A stretch of 64,000 nt of DNA from Pollutimonas sp963706785 (GCA_963706785.1 CAVPNJ010000002.1:62001-126000); one strand, 5' to 3'; shown: positions 1 to 9,653, counted from the stretch's first letter. A program made the numbers and translations. Notes: generated by a model from the sequence alone, not told the origin.

Positions 1-787
1 GGACTATTCCACCTTGCGTGGTTTGCGTGTGGGTGTCGTTGGCGCAGGTGCTTCGGCTATGGACAGCGCCGGAACGGCGCTGGAAAGCGGTGCAGCCAGC
101 GTAGATTTACTGATTCGCCGTAAAGACATCCCGCGCATCAACAAAAGCAAAGGGGCGGGCAATCCTGGTTTTATCCAGGGTTATGTGAATCTGCCTGACG
201 AATGGAAATGGCGAATCCGCCATTACATTAACGTCAAGCAAGTACCGCCGCCGCGAGCCAGTGTGCTGCGCGTTTCGCGCCATGCTAACGCCCGTTTTCA
301 CCTTGGTGCACCAATATTGCGTGTAAGCCAGTCTGGGGATGCTTTACAAGTCGAGACACCCGGCAAAACCTTTGAGCTTGATTTTCTGTTGCTCTCTACC
401 GGTTTCAAGATCGATTGGCACAGTCGCGCCGAATATGCGACGATTGCTCCCCATTTGCGGGTCTGGGGGGATCGCTTTCGGCCCAGCGAGGGTGACAATG
501 ACCAAGAACTGAATGATTCGCCCGACCTGGGGCCAAGTTTCGAGTTCCAGGAAAAAATCCCTGGTTCATTGCCCGGTCTATCGCGCGTACATTGTTTTTG
601 TTATCCTGCGACCCTTACCCATGGGACGGTGTCGGGCGATATTCCGGCAATAAGCGATGGGGCCGCCCGTTTGTCCAAGGGCATCTCAAGCTTGCTTTAT
701 GTCGAAAATATTCGCGAGCATTTTGCTGATCTTCAAGCTTTTGATGAACCTGAAGTGGTCGGCGACGAATGGGTTGTGGCCGACTAA
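1..787 (+). CDS. FAD/NAD(P)-binding oxidoreductase, 5' end cut off by window edge
   Basis: The open frame runs in from the left edge (first full codon at base 2), so only the C-terminal 261 residues or so are visible. Near the visible N-terminus is a Rossmann nucleotide-binding turn, GVVGAGASA, followed by an alternating strand/helix pattern. Further on, LLLSTGF resembles the ATG-type motif of flavin-dependent monooxygenases and related pyridine-nucleotide oxidoreductases. I infer that this is the second (NADPH) half of a two-dinucleotide-binding flavoprotein of the FMO-like type. The substrate cannot be told. It precedes two carboxymuconolactone-decarboxylase-like genes on the same strand by about 36 bp and may be cotranscribed with them. 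Confidence 0.7.
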   Translation, partial: DYSTLRGLRVGVVGAGASAMDSAGTALESGAASVDLLIRRKDIPRINKSKGAGNPGFIQGYVNLPDEWKWRIRHYINVKQVPPPRASVLRVSRHANARFHLGAPILRVSQSGDALQVETPGKTFELDFLLLSTGFKIDWHSRAEYATIAPHLRVWGDRFRPSEGDNDQELNDSPDLGPSFEFQEKIPGSLPGLSRVHCFCYPATLTHGTVSGDIPAISDGAARLSKGISSLLYVENIREHFADLQAFDEPEVVGDEWVVAD

Positions 788-823
788 GCCAATATTTTTA
801 CTCTGCAGCATGAAGGAAGTGCG

Positions 824-1349
824 ATGGATAACGTGAATGCTTCACCGGGCCCCGACCTGATCGACAGCGTGGTCGGCCTGACGCCGGCCAACGAGCTGTA
901 CACAATACGCCACGGGCCGCGAGAAAGTGCGAGCCGCCACTCAAGGCAGCTATGACCTGTTTTTCGATCCTGCCATCGGAAACCTGACGATTCAAGAGCG
1001 CTTGCTGGTGGCGTATTACGCGTGCGTGCTCTCGAAAGCCCAAGACCTGGGGCAGCACTATTATGATGCGCTGTTGCAGAATAAAGTCGATCTCGCCCTC
1101 ATCGAGCCCGTCCGTGCGAATCAGCTTGGACAAATACAACCAGAGCGCTTGAAAGCCCTATTGGTATTTACGGAAAAACTGATAGAAAAACCCGTCGAAG
1201 GCGATCAGGCGGCAATTCAGGCTCTTCAGGCTGCCGGCGTGTCCACGCCCGATATCGTGACGCTTGCACAGTTAATCGCCTTTTTGTCGTATCAACTTCG
1301 TCTTGTGGCGGGACTGCAAGCTATGAAGGCTCTGGAGTCCACAACATGA
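824..1349 (+). pseudogene. CMD-domain (carboxymuconolactone decarboxylase-like) protein, frameshifted near its N-terminus
   Basis: An ATG at 824 follows a good ribosome-binding site (AAGGAAG at 813-819). Its frame reads MDNVNASPGPDLIDSVVGLT and on to NELY, then drifts into unrelated sequence and stops near 950. The family-like sequence continues in the +1 frame as QYATGREKVRAATQGSYD and runs to 1349. Skipping one base at about 899-905 joins the two into one protein of about 174 residues. The downstream frame alone has only a GTG at 927 without a ribosome-binding site. The protein resembles CMD-domain proteins that pair with AhpD-like peroxidase genes, and its stop overlaps the next start by 4 nt (ATGA). 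The break could be a real mutation or a sequence error. Its biochemical role is unknown. Confidence 0.6.
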
Positions 1350-1933
1350 GCAACATCATCAAAAGCAAAGGCTATACCAACGAAACACTGGACTGGAAAG
1401 CATGGCTTGACGTGGTAAATATTGACACAGCCACACCCGACCAGATTGAAGTGCTGGAAATGAGTCATCCGAAGGCTAAGGAATCTGACTATTACCTTTT
1501 ACTGGCCCATCAACCGGCCATACTAAAGCAGCGCTCCGAGGCCTATAACGCAATTATGTATGCGCCCGGCGGTCTTGCCCGGGCAGATCGCGAATTGGGT
1601 GCATTGACCGTTTCTCGCATTAATGGCTGCGTGTATTGTGCATCGGTTCACGCACAGCGTTTCGAGCAGCTTGCCAAGCAGAACGAAACCGTATCTCAAG
1701 TGTTTGATGATCCTCGTACGGCGGGCATCACCGAGCGGCAGAAGGCCATTGCGCAATTTTCAATACGCCTGACCGAAGCACCCAACGAGATCGCGCCCGC
1801 AGACATCCAGGCTTTGAAAAATGTGGGCTTGAATGAGGCAGAAATATTGGATTTGCTACATGCCACATCGATTTTTGCATGGGCAAACCGACTTATGTTG
1901 AATTTGGGCGTACCGGTATTCCCGTCGAAATAA
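1346..1933 (+). CDS. AhpD-like peroxidase-related enzyme (CMD family)
   Basis: This 195-residue protein belongs to the alkylhydroperoxidase D/carboxymuconolactone decarboxylase fold. The diagnostic feature is CVYCASVHAQR at about residues 92-102, a CxxC followed by His. In AhpD proteins this forms the redox-active disulfide and proton relay for peroxide reduction. The start overlaps the upstream CMD gene by 4 nt (ATGA), so the pair is probably translationally coupled and may act as a heteromer. Members of this family are usually annotated only as uncharacterised peroxidase-related enzymes. The linked flavoprotein upstream suggests a shared oxidative reaction, but that is inference. Confidence 0.8.
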   Translation: MSNIIKSKGYTNETLDWKAWLDVVNIDTATPDQIEVLEMSHPKAKESDYYLLLAHQPAILKQRSEAYNAIMYAPGGLARADRELGALTVSRINGCVYCASVHAQRFEQLAKQNETVSQVFDDPRTAGITERQKAIAQFSIRLTEAPNEIAPADIQALKNVGLNEAEILDLLHATSIFAWANRLMLNLGVPVFPSK

Positions 1934-1943
1934 TAGGTCGAAT

Positions 1944-2798
1944 TTACCGTTCAAGTTGGCTTAACATTTGAATACCGGCCTGCGGACCAAAGCGTTCGCA
2001 CGCCGTATTCACACATTGAACGGCAAATTTCAGGAATAGCGACGGCTTTTGCTGCAGTTCCGCTTCAGCCTGCGCCAAGCGAAGATCTTTTCGCAACATA
2101 CCCAGGGTGAAAGTTATGTCGCCGCCGCCCTCCATCATTCGCTCTGCGTACGAATTGAACAGCAAGCCCGAAGCCGTTCCCTTGTTCAGAGCCGTGGTCA
2201 CGAGGTCCAAGTCGAAATGGCTTGCCCGAGCCAACGCAATTCCTTCCGCCAGACCCAGAAAGATACCAGCAATAATGGTTTGGTTGACGAGCTTCATTCG
2301 GTATCCGGAACCGGTCGCGCCGCAATATACGGAGCGCTGTCCCAGATGTGCCAGGAAAGCTTCGCAGCGTTGCAGCGTCTCGGATTGGCCTCCGATAAAA
2401 TGAGTCAACGTTCCGTTGGCAGCACCGGCGACGCCACCTGTGACGGGCGCATCAATGAAATGTGCATTTTTCGCGGATAACAGTGCCGTTATACGCGCGG
2501 CCACCTGGGGCGCGGCCGTGGTCATGTCGATGAACACTGTGTCGGGCTGCACGCCTGGCTCCATACCACGGTAGACGCTTTCTACATCATGAGTGTCGCC
2601 CAGGATGGTGCATATAATTTGGCACCGATGCGCAAGTTCAATCAGGTCTGTGGCTATTTTTGCGCCCTGCTTGCGCAGGCTGAGTGTCTGTTCCGGATTA
2701 CGCGCCCAGACATGCAGCGGATAGCCGGCACTCAAAAGACGTTGAGCCATGGGCAGGCCCATTTTTCCTAGCCCTACCCATCCTATGGTCTCAGGCAT
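1944..2798 (-). CDS. NAD(P)-dependent 3-hydroxyisobutyrate dehydrogenase-family oxidoreductase
   Basis: The 284-residue protein has the beta-hydroxyacid dehydrogenase signature. An N-terminal Rossmann motif, GWVGLGKMGLPMAQRL, is followed by FIDAPVTGG (substrate-binding loop), GATGSG, and KLVNQ with the conserved catalytic Lys. The start at 2798 is chosen because a perfect AAGGAGG lies 6 nt upstream and the Rossmann motif begins just after; a longer frame reaching 2921 lacks these. The family reduces or oxidises beta-hydroxy acids such as 3-hydroxyisobutyrate, tartronate semialdehyde or 2-hydroxy-3-oxopropionate; the actual substrate is not visible. It lies 80 bp downstream of a Bug-type binding protein on the same strand, so the pair may handle uptake and oxidation of one organic acid. 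It ends 10 bp from the convergent AhpD-like gene. Confidence 0.85.
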   Translation of the reverse strand: MPETIGWVGLGKMGLPMAQRLLSAGYPLHVWARNPEQTLSLRKQGAKIATDLIELAHRCQIICTILGDTHDVESVYRGMEPGVQPDTVFIDMTTAAPQVAARITALLSAKNAHFIDAPVTGGVAGAANGTLTHFIGGQSETLQRCEAFLAHLGQRSVYCGATGSGYRMKLVNQTIIAGIFLGLAEGIALARASHFDLDLVTTALNKGTASGLLFNSYAERMMEGGGDITFTLGMLRKDLRLAQAEAELQQKPSLFLKFAVQCVNTACERFGPQAGIQMLSQLER

Positions 2799-2878
2799 CG
2801 CAGCCTCCTTGAGAAAGTATGCGGTCCGTTTGAATTGTATTGTGGCTGGTGTCGCCGCGGCTACTACCGTGTTTTTTC

Positions 2879-3862
2879 CTATTGCGCCAGGATATTCGCG
2901 TCGAGGGCCACTTTGCTCCATTTTTTCAGCTCCGACGCCAACAATTGATCCAGATCTTCCGGCGTTCCGGCCATGGTGCTGGCGCCCATGCTCGCCAGTT
3001 TTTCTTTGATCTCCGGGTTTTGAAGAATTTCGTTCAGTGCTTTATTGGCACGGTGAATGATGTCTTCGGATGTACCCGCAGGCGCCAGTAGCGCGAACCA
3101 TGTGGATGACAACAGTTCCGGGAACCCTTGTTCTGCCATGGTTGGTACGTCTGGTAAAGCAGGGGATCGCTGGGCAGCCATTACGCCTAGGGCTCGGACC
3201 TTATTGGATTTGACCTGGCCCACAATACCCGGGATCAGCTGGAACATGGACTGGATTTCGCCTGAAATTAAATTTGTGGTTGCGTGGCCGGGAGCACTAT
3301 ACGGAACATGCACCATGTTGGTCGAAGTCTGGCTCATATAGAGTTCACCCGCAAGATGCATTGAGCTGCCATTACCAGTTGAGCCGAAATTGACGACCCC
3401 CGGGTGCTTTTTGACGTAGGCCGTAAATTCAGCGAGGTTGCCTGCGGGCAGATCGTTGTTGACGACAAGAATGTTGGGAACCTCAGCGATGGATCCAATC
3501 GCGTCGAAACTTGTTTGCGGATCGAACGGCAGTTTTTTGTATAGACTCGGGCTCACGGCCAATGTGCCGGCCCACGAAAACAGCAATTTCGACCCGTCAT
3601 TGGGGGCTCCCGCCGCAATGCCAGCACCAATGTTGCCGTTTGCGCCGGCATGGTTCTCAACTATGAAATTGCCATCCAACTTCTTGCTGAGCTGATCGGC
3701 GATTAGCCTGGCGATTGTGTCTCCGGTTCCGCCGCCACCTGGGCTGGGAACGATGATTTGTACCGCTTTGTTGGGCGGTGGCCATGAATCTGCAAAAGCT
3801 GTAGGCGCAGCAAGGGTGCCCAGTGCCGTTACGCCGGCTAATAAGGTAATAAGTTTACGCAT
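2879..3862 (-). CDS. Bug-family (TctC-type) periplasmic solute-binding protein
   Basis: The 327-residue protein starts with a signal peptide (MRKLITLLAGVTALGTLAAP, cleavage near AFA-DSW). It continues with the Bug-family opening PNKAVQIIVPSPGGGGTGD and the typical VPYSAPGHA and GVMAAQRSPALPDVPTM segments. Bug proteins bind carboxylates, amides or aromatic acids in the periplasm, and some serve tripartite tricarboxylate transporters. No tctA/tctB membrane genes are nearby, which is common for this expanded family in Alcaligenaceae. The start at 3862 is preferred over an in-frame ATG 24 nt upstream because it places the signal peptide at the N-terminus. It probably shares an operon with the dehydrogenase downstream. 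Confidence 0.88.
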   Translation of the reverse strand: MRKLITLLAGVTALGTLAAPTAFADSWPPPNKAVQIIVPSPGGGGTGDTIARLIADQLSKKLDGNFIVENHAGANGNIGAGIAAGAPNDGSKLLFSWAGTLAVSPSLYKKLPFDPQTSFDAIGSIAEVPNILVVNNDLPAGNLAEFTAYVKKHPGVVNFGSTGNGSSMHLAGELYMSQTSTNMVHVPYSAPGHATTNLISGEIQSMFQLIPGIVGQVKSNKVRALGVMAAQRSPALPDVPTMAEQGFPELLSSTWFALLAPAGTSEDIIHRANKALNEILQNPEIKEKLASMGASTMAGTPEDLDQLLASELKKWSKVALDANILAQ

Positions 3863-3955
3863 GATGCAGTCCAAAAAGTATTGCATTAGCCGGGTAGTCA
3901 GAATCTTACGAATTTCAATAAATTGCTGACCGACGCTGGGTTGCCTTATAGATTG

Positions 3956-4003
3956 ATACCGGTATATGTGAACCGTGTCGATATGTAATTTATAACGACA
4001 TAT
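3956..4003. promoter_or_regulatory. Possible operator region: palindrome and inverted repeat between divergent genes
   Basis: The gap between the Bug gene and rmuC holds a perfect 10-bp palindrome, ATACCGGTAT (3956-3965), and an inverted repeat ATATGT-N11-ACATAT (3981-3986 and 3998-4003). Both lie in an AT-rich stretch suited to promoters for the divergent transcripts. Which regulator binds here, if any, cannot be told. Confidence 0.3.
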
Positions 4004-4097
4004 GATACATGGTAAACAGAGGGTGTATTCGATAGACCCATGGCGCTGGTTGTCTATGAAATTTGTATGGCAGCATAGATGATTAAAGGATGAAATA

Positions 4098-5669
4098 GTG
4101 AATCAATTTAGCCCTGAAATAACAAGCCTGTTGCTTGCCGCGTTGGCCTGCCTGCTTGGCTGTGCTATTGCTGCCGTTTATTGCCGACGGCTATTAGGCG
4201 GAGTGCGCGCCCAACTCGCATCTATTCAATCGTTGGCAGCACATCGAGGCGAGCAGCTTACGGCGATTCGTGCGGAACTGGATCAAGCACGAAGCCTTAA
4301 CGCCGAGCTTGCAGCTGAAAAGGGTCACCTTGATCGACAATTGGCGCGCAGCGAGTCGGCAGCCCAGAGCCTGCGTGAACGTTTCGACGAAGCGCGGGCC
4401 GATCTGGCCATTAAAGATGCCGATTTTCAAACCGCAAGCCGCCGCGCGGCGCAGCTGGGCAACGAGCTCACCGAACTGCAGGCGATACACGGCGAAAAGC
4501 TGGCCAGCTTCCAGGAAATGAAAGTGTCGTTCGAAGAGTCCAGGGCGCAGTTGAAATCTGAATTCCAGAATCTGGCAAATAAAATTTTGGAAGAAAAGGG
4601 AAAAACATTCGCGCAAAACAGTCAAACCTCGCTCGATGCCATGCTGAAGCCATTCAGGGATCAGATCGATGGCTTCCAACGGCGAGTAAACCAGGTTCAC
4701 GATGAAACTTTGCGCGGCAACGTTACATTGGAATCCGAAATCAAGCGCGTCCTGGAAATCGGCTTGAAAATGAGCGCCGAAGCCAATACTCTTGCTACCG
4801 CTCTGAAAGGGGACAAAAAAACCACTGGCAACTGGGGCGAAGTGCAGTTGGAGCGCACCTTGCAGCTTGCTGGCTTGGTACCGGGCGATCATTATGAATC
4901 ACAGGCGCGCTTCAAGGACGGTCAAGGCAATAATAGACAGCCCGATTTTGTCATTAAACTGCCGGACGCCAAGCACATGGTGATCGATAGCAAGGTGTCG
5001 TTGGTAGACTACGATCATGCGATCGCTGCGTTAACAGAAGCCGAGATGCATGCGTCCCTGGATGCGCATGTCAAAGCCGTGCGCAACCATATCGACGACC
5101 TCAGTAAAAAAGACTATAGCAATCTGGTCGGCATGCGAAGCCCAAGCTTTGTATTAATGTTCATGCCGATCGAGCCTGCCTATATCGAGGCAATGAAGCA
5201 CAATAAAGATCTTTTCGACTATGGTTATCAGCGAAATGTCATCATGGTGTCGCACACAACGTTAATGCCGATATTGAAGACCGTGGCCAACCTCTGGATG
5301 GTTGCACGCAGCAATGAACAGGCGCACGAGCTCAGCGCGCGAGCGGGTGAAATTTACAATCAGGTAGTGGTCGTCGCCGAGCGTTTAAAAAAATTGGGCG
5401 ATACCCTGGATACCGTAAGCAAGCACTACAACCACACAGTCACTGCGGTCGCGGGGCAGCAGGGCCTGCACGGTAAGGTCGCACGGTTCAATGACCTGTC
5501 TTCCAAAGCGAACAAGACCATGCCGGTGCTCGAACCTTTGCATGCGGATTTCGAAAATGAACGTCTCGAACTTATCGTTGCAGCAACCATTGGCGAAGGC
5601 GACCTGGCGTTTGCTTCGCCAAGCAATACCGACGAACAAAAAATCCATGGGCCGCAGTTACCCAGTTAG
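4098..5669 (+). CDS. rmuC: DNA recombination protein RmuC
   Basis: The 523-residue protein has one N-terminal membrane segment (about residues 8-28). A long charged coiled coil follows (about 30-165), then the RmuC domain (about 175-470), recognisable by KTTGNWGEVQLERTL, QPDFVIKLPD, VIDSKVSL and SFVLMFMPIEPAYIEA. RmuC limits inversions at short inverted repeats and is thought to be a nuclease-fold protein acting on unusual DNA structures. The GTG start at 4098 is supported by AAAGGA at 4085-4090; an ATG just upstream opens a frame that stops at once. It stands alone on its strand between an unrelated divergent Bug gene and a separately started binding protein gene. Confidence 0.93.
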   Translation: MNQFSPEITSLLLAALACLLGCAIAAVYCRRLLGGVRAQLASIQSLAAHRGEQLTAIRAELDQARSLNAELAAEKGHLDRQLARSESAAQSLRERFDEARADLAIKDADFQTASRRAAQLGNELTELQAIHGEKLASFQEMKVSFEESRAQLKSEFQNLANKILEEKGKTFAQNSQTSLDAMLKPFRDQIDGFQRRVNQVHDETLRGNVTLESEIKRVLEIGLKMSAEANTLATALKGDKKTTGNWGEVQLERTLQLAGLVPGDHYESQARFKDGQGNNRQPDFVIKLPDAKHMVIDSKVSLVDYDHAIAALTEAEMHASLDAHVKAVRNHIDDLSKKDYSNLVGMRSPSFVLMFMPIEPAYIEAMKHNKDLFDYGYQRNVIMVSHTTLMPILKTVANLWMVARSNEQAHELSARAGEIYNQVVVVAERLKKLGDTLDTVSKHYNHTVTAVAGQQGLHGKVARFNDLSSKANKTMPVLEPLHADFENERLELIVAATIGEGDLAFASPSNTDEQKIHGPQLPS

Positions 5670-5766
5670 CCGCGGGGAAATACGTATTGCTCATCTGCTT
5701 TCGGCTACTCACAATTCTCGGCAATAGATCCTCGACCGGACCTATAACCTGAATAGGATTTCACCT

Positions 5767-6546
5767 ATGAAATATGCTCTTGCTGCAAGCCTGTTATGCA
5801 TACCGGCATTGGCCGCCGCCCAAATAAGCATGCCGAACCCAAGCGCCCTGGATAAAGTGATGGAAAGCAAGACCTTACGAGTCTGCACACCGGGTGACTA
5901 CAGGCCTTTCAGCTATCACAATGCTGACGGCAGCTACGAGGGTCTGGACGTCGATTTGATGAATTCGCTTGCGAAAGCATTGGGTGCCAAGGTCGCATTT
6001 GTGAAGACCAGCTGGTCTAATTTGATGGCGGATTTTACCTCTGGAAAATGCGACATCGCTGCGGGGGGCATATCGGTATCTCTGGAACGCCAAAAGAAGG
6101 CGTATTTCAGCGAGCCATACATGGTCAATGGCAAAACGCCCATTACTCTATGCACCAACGTCAAAAAGTTTCAGTCTATCGCCGATATCAATAAGCCTGA
6201 TGTACGTGTCATTCATGACCCGGGCGGCAGCAATGAAACCTTCGCCAAAACTCATTTAAGCAAAGCCAAGCTTACAGTGCACGAGAACAACATAGGCATC
6301 TTCAACGAAGTTGCTGAAGGCCGTGCCGATGTATTCGTAACCGAAGCGGCCGAGGCCAAAGTGCAAAGCAAGCGCGACCAGCGCTTGTGCGCAGTCAACC
6401 CCGACAAGCCTCTGCAATACGCTGAAATGGGCTATCTTCTGCCCGATGGCGATATCCGGTTCAAGCTTTTCGTAGATCAGTGGCTGCACTTGGGCAAGGC
6501 TAGCGGGGAGTACGCCAAGCTAGCCGACCAATGGGTGCCGCAATAA
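5767..6546 (+). CDS. pheC: Periplasmic cyclohexadienyl dehydratase-like protein (PheC type, SBP_bac_3 fold)
   Basis: The 259-residue protein begins with a signal peptide (MKYALAASLLCIPALAAA). It has the family 3 solute-binding fold, opening with LRVCTPGDYRPFSY. Several segments fit the secreted cyclohexadienyl dehydratase PheC better than transport-binding proteins: KTSWSNLMADF, GGISVSLERQKKAYFSEPY, GKTPITLC, DPGGSNETFA and VDQWLHL. PheC converts prephenate to phenylpyruvate and arogenate to phenylalanine in the periplasm. No ABC permease or ATPase gene adjoins it, which agrees with an enzyme. The assignment rests on remembered motif similarity. An orphan amino-acid-binding protein remains possible. 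Confidence 0.68.
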   Translation: MKYALAASLLCIPALAAAQISMPNPSALDKVMESKTLRVCTPGDYRPFSYHNADGSYEGLDVDLMNSLAKALGAKVAFVKTSWSNLMADFTSGKCDIAAGGISVSLERQKKAYFSEPYMVNGKTPITLCTNVKKFQSIADINKPDVRVIHDPGGSNETFAKTHLSKAKLTVHENNIGIFNEVAEGRADVFVTEAAEAKVQSKRDQRLCAVNPDKPLQYAEMGYLLPDGDIRFKLFVDQWLHLGKASGEYAKLADQWVPQ

Positions 6547-6658
6547 TCCAAGAGCCTGTAAATTGATGGGAAAGCCTGGCTTTTGCATTGGCAAAGTCGT
6601 CCGGTATTGAAGTCGTATATGCTTCAGTATTCGGATTACTTGCCGCTAGCGCTTTCAA

Positions 6659-7066
6659 ATGACCGCAACAAGCATCACCACGATCCCGATCGATAACCCT
6701 TTCCTTGAGCACCTGGGCATAACTTTGACTGAATGGTCGCCCGGTTATGCCGAGATGCGCCTTGATACCTCGTACGACCTCAGCAATCGTACGGGCCGCA
6801 TTCATGGCGGTGTGATTTGTACTCTGCTGGATTCGGTCTGCGGCTATTGCGGCTTGTACTCACCACCCGGTGAACCCGTCCTGCGAAGCCTGACTTTATC
6901 GCTTACCAGCAATTTCATCAGCAGCGGAGATGGCGCGACCTTAGTGGCAAAGGGGTTTCTTGTCCGCAAGGGGCGTAGCGTTTTTTTTGCTCGAGCCGAG
7001 GTATGGCTAGATGATATTGAATTGTTGGCGACAGCGGTTGGCACGTTTAAATACGTCCGATCCTAA
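6659..7066 (+). CDS. PaaI-family hotdog-fold thioesterase
   Basis: This 135-residue protein has the hotdog thioesterase pattern. GRIHGGVICTLLDSVCGY (about residues 45-62) holds the HGG motif and the following helix with the conserved acidic residue. LTLSLTSNFIS and a C-terminal strand FFARAEVWLDD complete the core. Such enzymes hydrolyse acyl- or aryl-CoA thioesters in the cytoplasm. The ribosome-binding site before the ATG is weak. It converges on the GGDEF-EAL gene with only 4 bp between stop codons and has no obvious pathway partner next to it. Confidence 0.8.
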   Translation: MTATSITTIPIDNPFLEHLGITLTEWSPGYAEMRLDTSYDLSNRTGRIHGGVICTLLDSVCGYCGLYSPPGEPVLRSLTLSLTSNFISSGDGATLVAKGFLVRKGRSVFFARAEVWLDDIELLATAVGTFKYVRS

Positions 7067-7070
7067 GATT

Positions 7071-9653
7071 TCAGATCGCCTTGCGGCTTAACCAGTCCAT
7101 GACGGACATGGGTCGCGCGAACAGGTAGCCTTGTATGGCATCGCACCCATTCTCGATCAGGAAATCGGCCTGCTCCCGGGTCTCGACTCCTTCCGCCACG
7201 ACCTGTAAATGCAATTGCTTGGCCATTGCCAGAATAAGCTTCACAATCGCCGTGTCGTCGGCGTTTGCCGGCGTGTCATGCATGAAGCTTTCGTCTATTT
7301 TCAGTTCGTATAGGGGTAGGCGTTTAAGATACGCCAGGCTGGAATAGCCCGTACCAAAGTCGTCAATCGAGAATCGCACCCCTAAGGCGGCAAGTTGAGC
7401 CATCCGTTCGATGGTGGCTTGCATGTCTTCGATTAGCACGTTCTCAGTCACTTCGAAGATGAGGCCGTCAGCCGGTGTGCCGTGTTCGGCAAGAATTTCT
7501 TGCACGCGTTCGACGAAATCTGTTCTGCGAAACTGGCGCGGGCTTACATTGACGGATAAAGGGTAAAACTCGGCCGCCTGCCTTAGCTGCTTAAGAATCT
7601 GACAAGCTTGTTGCATTGCCCAGTCGCCCAATCGCAAAATAAGGCCGCTCTGTTCAGCAATGGGTATAAAGATATCAGGCGAAATGGTGCCGCGCTCGGG
7701 GTGGTGCCAGCGCATCAGTAATTCAGCGCCTATTACATGTCGAGCACTATTCCATTGCGGCTGAATCAGCATTTCGAACTGCCCGGTGCCGATCGCATGA
7801 GATAAATCGGACTCAAGCAAAAGCCGCTCACTGGCTTCGTGGTGCATGGCCGTCTCGTAAACGGCGACCCGGTTGCGGCCTGTTTGCTTTGATGAATACA
7901 TTGCCATATCTGCTTCGCGCATTACGTCCGCGGTAGATACGCTGTCTGGGCAAATCAAGGTAAGTCCTATACTCGCACCGGCCAAATAGTCTTGCTGGTT
8001 CAAGACTATTGGCTCTTCGAGCACTGCGCGCACTTTTTCAGCGGCACGCTTGGCGTTAGGCAGGGCTTCTTCGGCGTCTCGTCCTACGTAGTCCAGCAAA
8101 ATAACGAACTCGTCGCCGCCTATACGCGCAACGGTATCTACTGTATTAACACAATTTTTAAGACGTTCTGCAACGGTCCGCAAGACGGCGTCGCCAACGT
8201 CGTGGCCGTGTCCATCGTTAATTCGCTTGAAGTTGTCCAGATCGATATACAGCAGTGCGCTGTACAGCGAATCGAGTTTTGCAATGCTCAAAGCGTGGTC
8301 GATGTTCTCGAGAAGCAGGCGCCGATTCGGAAGCTCGGTCAGGGCATCGTAAAAGGCGAGCCGCTGAATCTCTTGTTGTGCTGCCCGGTGCTCGGTGATA
8401 TCGGTGGAAATTCCACACAGCGCTTCCACTTCGCCTTCAGCGTTTCGTAGCGGTACTTTGATCGATAGAAAAGTCCCTACGTTGCTACCATCGGCGGCAA
8501 CGTTGTGCTCTTCCTGCACCACGCGCTCGCCGTTTTCGATGACGCGAAGGTCATGCAGACGTAAGGCCGCAGCAAGTCTTGTTATTGAAAAAGTCGGCAT
8601 CCGAACAGCCGAGCAGTCCTTGTGGCGTCTTCATGGAAAAATCGCATAACTTGCGGTTACCGTACACGTAACGAAGATTTTTGTCTTTTATATAAATATG
8701 GGAGTCAACGCTGTCGAGTATGGTATTAAGCATTCTCTCGCTTGCTTTGATGTGCCGTGTTTGGCGGGCGACTTGGGCTTTCAGCAGTATCGCCATCAGC
8801 ATGGACAGCGCTAATAGACTGCCCAGGGCGCCCAATGCCCACCAAAGATAAAGCGGTATCGATTTGACGGATTTGGGCGCATCCCACCGCTCCAGGACTT
8901 GATAATAGACTGAACCAGGGGTGTTCTGCCAAACCTTCAAGTGACGTTCAATGGCTACTAAAAGCGCGCTGTTGTTGCCTTTTTTTGCTGCATAGAAAAG
9001 TCGCAAAGGTTGAAAGATAAGCGACGTGGGCACCAGCCCATATTGTGCGGCGTGGCGTCCGCCAAAGAAATGATTGGCTACGGCTGCATCGGCGCCACCA
9101 TCGGCCACCATGTCGAAACCGTCTTCCATAGTGCCTACGCTCTGCACTTCGGGAATGATCCCGAAGTCGGCCTGAAGCGCAGCAAGATATTCGTACTGTA
9201 GTGAACCGGCTACAGCACTGACCCGTTTTCCGTCGAGATCAAAAAGCGATTTTATTGAGCCGTCTGGACGTTCGTATATTTGCGACCAGCTACGTAGCGC
9301 GGGCGTGGGATGAAAATCGTATAGGTGATCGCGCGCTTCGGAATATGCCAGATCCGGCAAAAGGTCTATATGCCCGGTTTGAAGCGCATCGAGACAGCTT
9401 TGCATATCGCACGGTATGGCTTGAAGCTGCCAGTTTTGTTCTTTGGCTATTGCCTCCAACAATTCGCCCAGGATGCCCGCAGGTTTGCCGTCATCGGTGC
9501 TGAAAATTCTAGGAGGATTATCAACGACGCCCACGCGAACCGTACGCTGCTGTGCGAATGCAGCATTTATGTACAGACAACAACGAAAGCGACAGGCATA
9601 CCGCCGCAATAATTGTTCTGGGTGGGCGGCACTGCATAGGACGCTCGTTTCAT
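7071..9653 (-). pseudogene. Periplasmic-sensor PAS-GGDEF-EAL cyclic di-GMP enzyme, frameshifted
   Basis: Two overlapping frames together encode one protein of about 860 residues. It would have a signal peptide, a family 3 periplasmic binding domain (RVGVVDNPPRIF onward), a membrane helix (WWALGALGSLLALSMLMAIL), a PAS domain, GGDEF (RIGGDEFVILL) and EAL (AELLMRW, DDFGTGYSSL, VVAEGVET, QGYLFARP). The PAS domain is split at about 8575-8592, where GCSDADFF in one frame continues as AAALRLHDLRVIENGE in the next; a five-base T run on the coding strand lies there. A second break is likely near 9570: the best start, ATG 9653 with AAGGA six bases upstream, gives a signal peptide that runs out of frame just before INAAFA-QQ. 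Intact, it would make or degrade cyclic di-GMP in response to a periplasmic solute. Confidence 0.75.

Noticed and set aside
4194..4892. Antisense frame of 232 codons within rmuC
   Set aside because: It mirrors the coiled-coil coding region and has no independent support.
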